IMG/VR virus record: IMGVR_UViG_3300027736_000069
Location: 1 to 51,605 of that record
Length of the DNA: 51,605 nt
Origin: a virus
Direction: 5' to 3' (one strand)
A program made the position numbers and the translations under genes. Shown here in pieces: positions 47,818-51,605 of the stretch. Within the stretch, counting starts at the first letter, position 1, and each line of letters starts with the position of its first letter. Under the pieces are notes generated by a model. That model was given only the letters and a program-made list of their open reading frames with translations. It did not search any database and had not been told where the DNA came from.

Positions 47818-50285
47818 TGGAAAAGATATTGTGCTGATAAAACATTATCAATATCTAAATCTCCTTTCTCAGGTGGGTTAGGTAACTCTATGTTGAATTG
47901 ATTCTGTAATTGGTTTCTTAATGATTCTAATAAATCTATTGAATGCATAGTATGAAACTCTTCCAAGGTAAACTTCCTCATTAGTGCTACGTTAGGGGCA
48001 TGACAACCATAAGAATCATGCACCATACTCAGTGAAGTTATGTTAGCTGTTATCATCCTAAGAATAGTAGACCACATATGGCTAGCATCAAGCGAGTGAA
48101 TATAGTTGGGGGCTATAGCTAGGTTAACAGCTCTTGTATCTACAAGATCAGGATTAAACGTACCAAAATATAATTCTTTCATATTAAAAAGTTTAGTTAT
48201 AGATCTTCTTGTTTCAAAAGGAAAGTACTGATGTACTACATGAAAGCCACATGGTGTTATCCACTCTAGTGTTTTATTATTTTTACTTATCTCATCAGCT
48301 ATAAACTTTAACCAAACTTTTCCTTTGTTAGGTTGTATAAGAGTTCCTTTTAAAGACTTGTCTATAAAGGATGATAACTCCATCACAGCACCAGCCATCT
48401 TTTCTTTATCCACCCAATCAAGATGTCCCTCAGACTTACAATACCTACGTATACCAAACAAGGTAACACCATATGGGTCAGTCATAACAGCTCTCTTACA
48501 TATAGATCTATTTATATAACCATTCCAATGAGTGAGAAATTCTTTAGCCCACTTACCAGACTTAGTGTCTTGTTCTTTAACAAGATCCATAGACACAGTT
48601 ACTAGATCAGCAACGTGTTGATATAGATCACCAGGTTTTTCTACATTCTCTAGGTTAACATGCTTAGATAATTCTTTAGCTTTCATTAAGGCTACCCAAT
48701 GTTGAACTCCATTACAAGAACCATCCATCTGTACTGGTATTTGTGTTAACCCATCTGATCTAAGTAGATCAAATATAGCAGCTAATCTTTGAAAGGATGT
48801 ATTCTTTTTCTTTTTATTACATACCCACAAACCTTTATGGTTGTAAGGATCTTCGTTAATAAGTTCAAAGCTTTTCATGTTATCATCAACCCACTTAACT
48901 CTATCATCAAACAATAACTTATCTTGATCAAACAAGTTTGCTAAGTGTACCTTAAGCCAGTACAAACCCTCTGTTGTTTGGGGTAAACCAATAGAGAATT
49001 GTATTAACCCTCTATCAAAATCAGATGATTGAGATGATAATAAATCACAAGCAGAGTTAGCTCTACCTCTAAAGTCACATGTATATATTTGATAAAAGAA
49101 CTTAGCCTTAACTAAATCATTAGCTAACTTGAGTCGTACTAACATACGTCCACGTGCACGTTCTTCTTTAAACCAAGTACTATATAGATCTTGTTTTATA
49201 GTACACCACTTAGCCTTATCTTCTTTAGTACCATCTGTTGGATATGGATCTGAGAAACCAAACTCCATAAAAGAATAGGCGGGTAGGTTACAACACTTGG
49301 TATTGTTTCTAAATAAATTATTCATAACATCTAATACCCTAGTGTTTATACTCCATTCGGTATGCATCATAGCATTTAAACCATCAACAACCATATCAGA
49401 TGGAGTAGATCCTTTTTGTACAACAACCTCATCCCAAGATACATCCTTAAACTTTTGTACCATAGGTTTACGAACAAACTTAAGTATGTTACCACCAGAT
49501 TCTTTTAAACTATGGGGTACAGGTGGTACTATCATAGGTCTATATAACAATGACGCTACTGAAACCATATCAACATGTCTTTTATTTAATTCATTTAATA
49601 CATCAGAAGAGAAACATAACACAACTCTTTCCATCCATTTTTTTCCTGTGTTTACCCTAATATTTTTAGAGTATATAACATTAGACTTCTCTATAATCCT
49701 TATCATATGGTGACCAAAGTCTTCTCTATTTTTTCTACTAAAATTCTTAGGGGAAAGATTACCCATCTTCTTAGTGAATGCTCTACATCTTTTAGGTGAC
49801 CAGTTCTTTTGATAGTGTGATTGTTTCATCCAATCATTTCTATTGTTATCCTTACTGTGTTGGTAGGCTATAATTTCTATGGCTAAAGAACTAATACTAT
49901 GCGCTATTGTTTGTGCTGTTGGTAAGGCTGTAAACAAATCAGAATCTTTAGAGTCCCAAGACTTACTTGTAAACCATTCTAAAATCATACACCGCATAGT
50001 AATATCTGCCATCTTAGAAGCACCTAAAGAAAACATAGGGTGTACCCAGTTGGGTGTCCTATCACTACTAGATGTTTTATCTATCCACTCTTGAAACAGA
50101 GGTGTTAATTGTTTAACACAAGAGTTTAATAAAGATTGTTCTGGCTTACCCTCATCAGGTGCAATGTTATATTCTTCCCAGTACCTTTGTTCAGATAAGG
50201 AAAGCATACTTTCTTCAACCATAACTTGATAGTTAGTTCTAGAATCTTGTTCTTGTTTACTTAAAGTAGACCAAAGTGAATTCAT
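47814..50285 (-). CDS. Single-subunit DNA-directed RNA polymerase (T7 type), 823 aa
   Basis: Transcribes middle and late genes from phage promoters. The catalytic residues of the T7 family are present: QMDGSCNGVQHW (Asp521, T7 Asp537); KRAVMTDPYG (Lys597 and Tyr605, T7 Lys631 and Tyr639); and VHDSYG (Asp757, T7 Asp812). YTCDFRGR (about 401-408) matches the T/DxxGR motif, and NYIHSLDASHMW is also conserved. Residues around 680-700 should form the promoter-specificity loop. Length is near T7's 883. AGGAG lies shortly before the ATG, and the upstream spacer is rich in palindromes. Confidence 0.96.
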   Translation of the reverse strand: MNSLWSTLSKQEQDSRTNYQVMVEESMLSLSEQRYWEEYNIAPDEGKPEQSLLNSCVKQLTPLFQEWIDKTSSSDRTPNWVHPMFSLGASKMADITMRCMILEWFTSKSWDSKDSDLFTALPTAQTIAHSISSLAIEIIAYQHSKDNNRNDWMKQSHYQKNWSPKRCRAFTKKMGNLSPKNFSRKNREDFGHHMIRIIEKSNVIYSKNIRVNTGKKWMERVVLCFSSDVLNELNKRHVDMVSVASLLYRPMIVPPVPHSLKESGGNILKFVRKPMVQKFKDVSWDEVVVQKGSTPSDMVVDGLNAMMHTEWSINTRVLDVMNNLFRNNTKCCNLPAYSFMEFGFSDPYPTDGTKEDKAKWCTIKQDLYSTWFKEERARGRMLVRLKLANDLVKAKFFYQIYTCDFRGRANSACDLLSSQSSDFDRGLIQFSIGLPQTTEGLYWLKVHLANLFDQDKLLFDDRVKWVDDNMKSFELINEDPYNHKGLWVCNKKKKNTSFQRLAAIFDLLRSDGLTQIPVQMDGSCNGVQHWVALMKAKELSKHVNLENVEKPGDLYQHVADLVTVSMDLVKEQDTKSGKWAKEFLTHWNGYINRSICKRAVMTDPYGVTLFGIRRYCKSEGHLDWVDKEKMAGAVMELSSFIDKSLKGTLIQPNKGKVWLKFIADEISKNNKTLEWITPCGFHVVHQYFPFETRRSITKLFNMKELYFGTFNPDLVDTRAVNLAIAPNYIHSLDASHMWSTILRMITANITSLSMVHDSYGCHAPNVALMRKFTLEEFHTMHSIDLLESLRNQLQNQFNIELPNPPEKGDLDIDNVLSAQYLFQ

Positions 50286-50323
50286 TTATACTCCTATAAA
50301 TATTTTTTAATGCCGTGTGATAC

Positions 50324-50438
50324 CCATAGTATACTATGGATGCACTGTGGCATCCATAGTATACTGCAAAGTAATACTATAGATGCCACATTAGGCACAT
50401 TAACTACCGAACTAATCGTTTATACGCCACACTTGGCG
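50324..50438 (-). promoter_or_regulatory. Nested palindromes upstream of the RNA polymerase gene
   Basis: The 158-base gap between DUF932 and RNA polymerase holds CCATAGTATACTATGG, a perfect 16-base palindrome (50324-50339). A perfect 16-bp inverted repeat pairs 50328-50343 with 50350-50365 around a 6-base loop. A second stem pairs 50349-50362 with 50374-50387 with one mismatch and shares an arm with the first. Short stems at 50384-50397 and 50425-50438 complete the set. The overlapping stems are mutually exclusive. They could be operators, tandem promoters or an RNA switch controlling the polymerase; no U-tract follows. Confidence 0.7.
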
Positions 50439-50443
50439 CACTA

Positions 50444-51454
50444 TCAACACCAAGCAAGAGCATGATTAGCAACCGCAATAGAATCATCTTGATTAGATCC
50501 CATTAGGTTGTTGTATGCTCTGTTCTCCCATCCAGTCTTACGTCCCTTAGTAGGGATACGATGCTGTAGTTCCTTTGTTACTGCATTGACTGCCATCCAT
50601 GCACTAGCAGGGGCATTCAATTCCTTACGCTCTTCATCAAACCCAGCACTCCACTTAGATACTAAGACAGTAGCATTAAGATAGTTCTTATACTCCTTCT
50701 CTGTCTGTGGGTTAGCCACGATAGGTGATTCTAATAACTCATATACACTGAGGAAGAACTTCTGAATCTGTTCCGTATTAAGGGAGGTATTTGACAGGAT
50801 GTTAACCTGTTCCTTAAAGAACTTACCAGTATTAGCATACTGCTCTAAGGCAAGACGCATCTGAGACTTCTTATCCTCCATGTTACCTGTATGGGTAAAG
50901 CGAATCATATTCTTCTTAGCCCTACCTAATGCCATCTTTAATGTATTCATGCATACAATTCGTACTGATGTAGGTAACCCTGACAATGCAATAGTACCAT
51001 CGTGAGATGATAGCAATGCAAGGTACTGTGTGATAGAATCATTCCCACTGTTAGAGGGAGCAAAGGTATCACCCTTGACTAAGCATATGATCTTCTTACC
51101 ACCCTGTAAAGACAAGGCAGACTCGATCTTAACATCAGCACCTAGTGCATACGCTAAGTCAAAGACCTCATAGTTCTGTACCACTTGATAGTCAGGTGAT
51201 TGTACACTGAGGATATCATTCGTGTCATCCCTAAGGATAGCACAGAACTTATCAGAATAACTAGGGGGAAACTCTCCCTCTGTATCAGCCTCCCATGTTC
51301 TAATACCAGTTGTCTTATGTACTCGCCAATCAAGACCCGCCATCTTCAATGCTTGATGAGGAGTCATTGCTTCCTCTACAGTATAACCCAACCCATGCCA
51401 TGCTTGTTCTTTATAGAACACCGCTCCATCCGTAGCCGTAATCTCATGTGCCAT
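50444..51454 (-). CDS. DUF932 (phage/plasmid-like TIGR03299) protein, 336 aa
   Basis: The first protein gene at the early end. MAHEITATDGAVFYKEQAWHG and a downstream YQVVQNYEVFDLAYALG with GGKKIICLVKG are typical of the DUF932/TIGR03299 family found in phages and plasmids; function is not established. Segments ALSGLPTSVRIVCMNTL and WENRAYNNLMG near the end also fit. AAGGAG precedes the ATG. It is markedly GC-richer than the late genes, like the replication genes. Early position suggests a host-takeover or DNA-related job (inference). Confidence 0.88.
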   Translation of the reverse strand: MAHEITATDGAVFYKEQAWHGLGYTVEEAMTPHQALKMAGLDWRVHKTTGIRTWEADTEGEFPPSYSDKFCAILRDDTNDILSVQSPDYQVVQNYEVFDLAYALGADVKIESALSLQGGKKIICLVKGDTFAPSNSGNDSITQYLALLSSHDGTIALSGLPTSVRIVCMNTLKMALGRAKKNMIRFTHTGNMEDKKSQMRLALEQYANTGKFFKEQVNILSNTSLNTEQIQKFFLSVYELLESPIVANPQTEKEYKNYLNATVLVSKWSAGFDEERKELNAPASAWMAVNAVTKELQHRIPTKGRKTGWENRAYNNLMGSNQDDSIAVANHALAWC

Positions 51455-51520
51455 AACCGAATCTCCTTATAGAATACACAGTAAACCAACAAGGTTTATC
51501 GTGCATTACTAGTTGGTGAA

Positions 51521-51593
51521 TAGACTAAGTGGGACTCGAACCCACACTGTATAGATTTTAAATCTATTGACTCTGCCATTGGTCTACTAGTCC
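51521..51593 (-). tRNA. tRNA with UAA anticodon (Leu, UUA codon), class I body
   Basis: A full cloverleaf folds from 73 bases. The acceptor GGACTAG pairs with TTAGTCT (two G-U pairs). The D arm has 3 bp and a GG in the loop. The anticodon stem ATAGA/TCTAT encloses the loop TTTAAAA, giving anticodon TAA. The variable loop is only 5 bases (ACAGT). The T arm is GTGGG-TTCGAGT-CCCAC, and the discriminator is A. CCA is not encoded. Bacterial leucine tRNAs normally have a long variable arm, so this is atypical. It is the first element of the early end and may help decode UUA in this AT-rich genome. Confidence 0.88.
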
Positions 51594-51605
51594 TGAGTAT
51601 AACTT

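Noticed and set aside
51521-51593. tRNA as an integration (attP) remnant of host tRNA-Leu, as known in some marine podophages
   Set aside because: The whole cloverleaf is present with a short variable loop, and no integrase gene exists in the window.
1-51605. Direct terminal repeat marking fixed genome ends
   Set aside because: The first and last bases of the window show no matching stretch by eye.

Overview
The window looks like an essentially complete, or nearly complete, genome of a lytic T7-type podovirus (Autographiviridae-like). Every supported gene lies on the minus strand, so the genome reads from the right end (about 51.6 kb) to the left end (about 0.8 kb). The diagnostic genes are a single-subunit T7-type RNA polymerase, a family-A DNA polymerase, a primase-helicase, a T7-like portal, capsid, tail tubes A and B, a T7-like fibre and T7-like terminases. 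There is no integrase or repressor. Most of the DNA is AT-rich, near 30% GC in sampled stretches. A monomeric, B12-dependent (class II) ribonucleotide reductase and the general gene set recall marine podophages of low-GC alphaproteobacteria; the host assignment is inference. No direct terminal repeat is visible, so the contig may be a circularised genome cut between the last late gene and the first early gene.

Layout in transcription order. (1) Early end, 51.6-47.6 kb: a tRNA with a UAA anticodon, a DUF932 protein, a palindrome-rich 158-bp spacer, the RNA polymerase and a small coupled gene. (2) DNA metabolism, 47.6-36.8 kb: metallophosphoesterase, small genes, an SSB-like protein, a RusA-type resolvase, primase-helicase, DNA polymerase, a DUF4406 enzyme, a permuted NlpC/P60-like protein, a dNMP-kinase-like P-loop protein, a 5'-3' exonuclease and the RNR. 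(3) A cluster of very small proline-rich or basic genes, 36.8-34.6 kb. (4) Head, 34.6-30.3 kb: portal, scaffold, major capsid protein. (5) A tandemly duplicated cassette of strong hairpin plus small gene just after the capsid gene. (6) Tail, 28.8-22.5 kb. (7) A membrane-protein cassette that probably handles lysis, 22.5-21.5 kb, followed by the terminases. (8) A sulfotransferase-like gene and then the ejection-protein genes, 19.6-0.8 kb, ending with proteins of about 1,941 and 3,586 residues. (9) A 795-bp non-coding end with hairpins, a 16-C tract and a G-quadruplex-type sequence.

How it works together (inference from family knowledge): host polymerase would transcribe the early end, and the phage polymerase then reads the rest. 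The RNR, kinase and exonuclease supply nucleotides for the replisome. The head and tail genes build a short-tailed particle whose two giant internal proteins each carry a zinc-metallopeptidase-type HExxH motif. No recognisable lytic transglycosylase or classical endolysin was found.

Unusual points: the ejection genes lie downstream of the terminase rather than upstream of the fibre as in T7; two adjacent ejection proteins are zincin-like; a 72-residue protein has unimolecular-spanin architecture; mutually exclusive hairpins precede the polymerase; the tRNA pairs a leucine anticodon with a class I body; and base composition shifts inside the DNA polymerase gene. Several genes under 60 codons, with good ribosome sites or start-stop overlaps, are annotated here.
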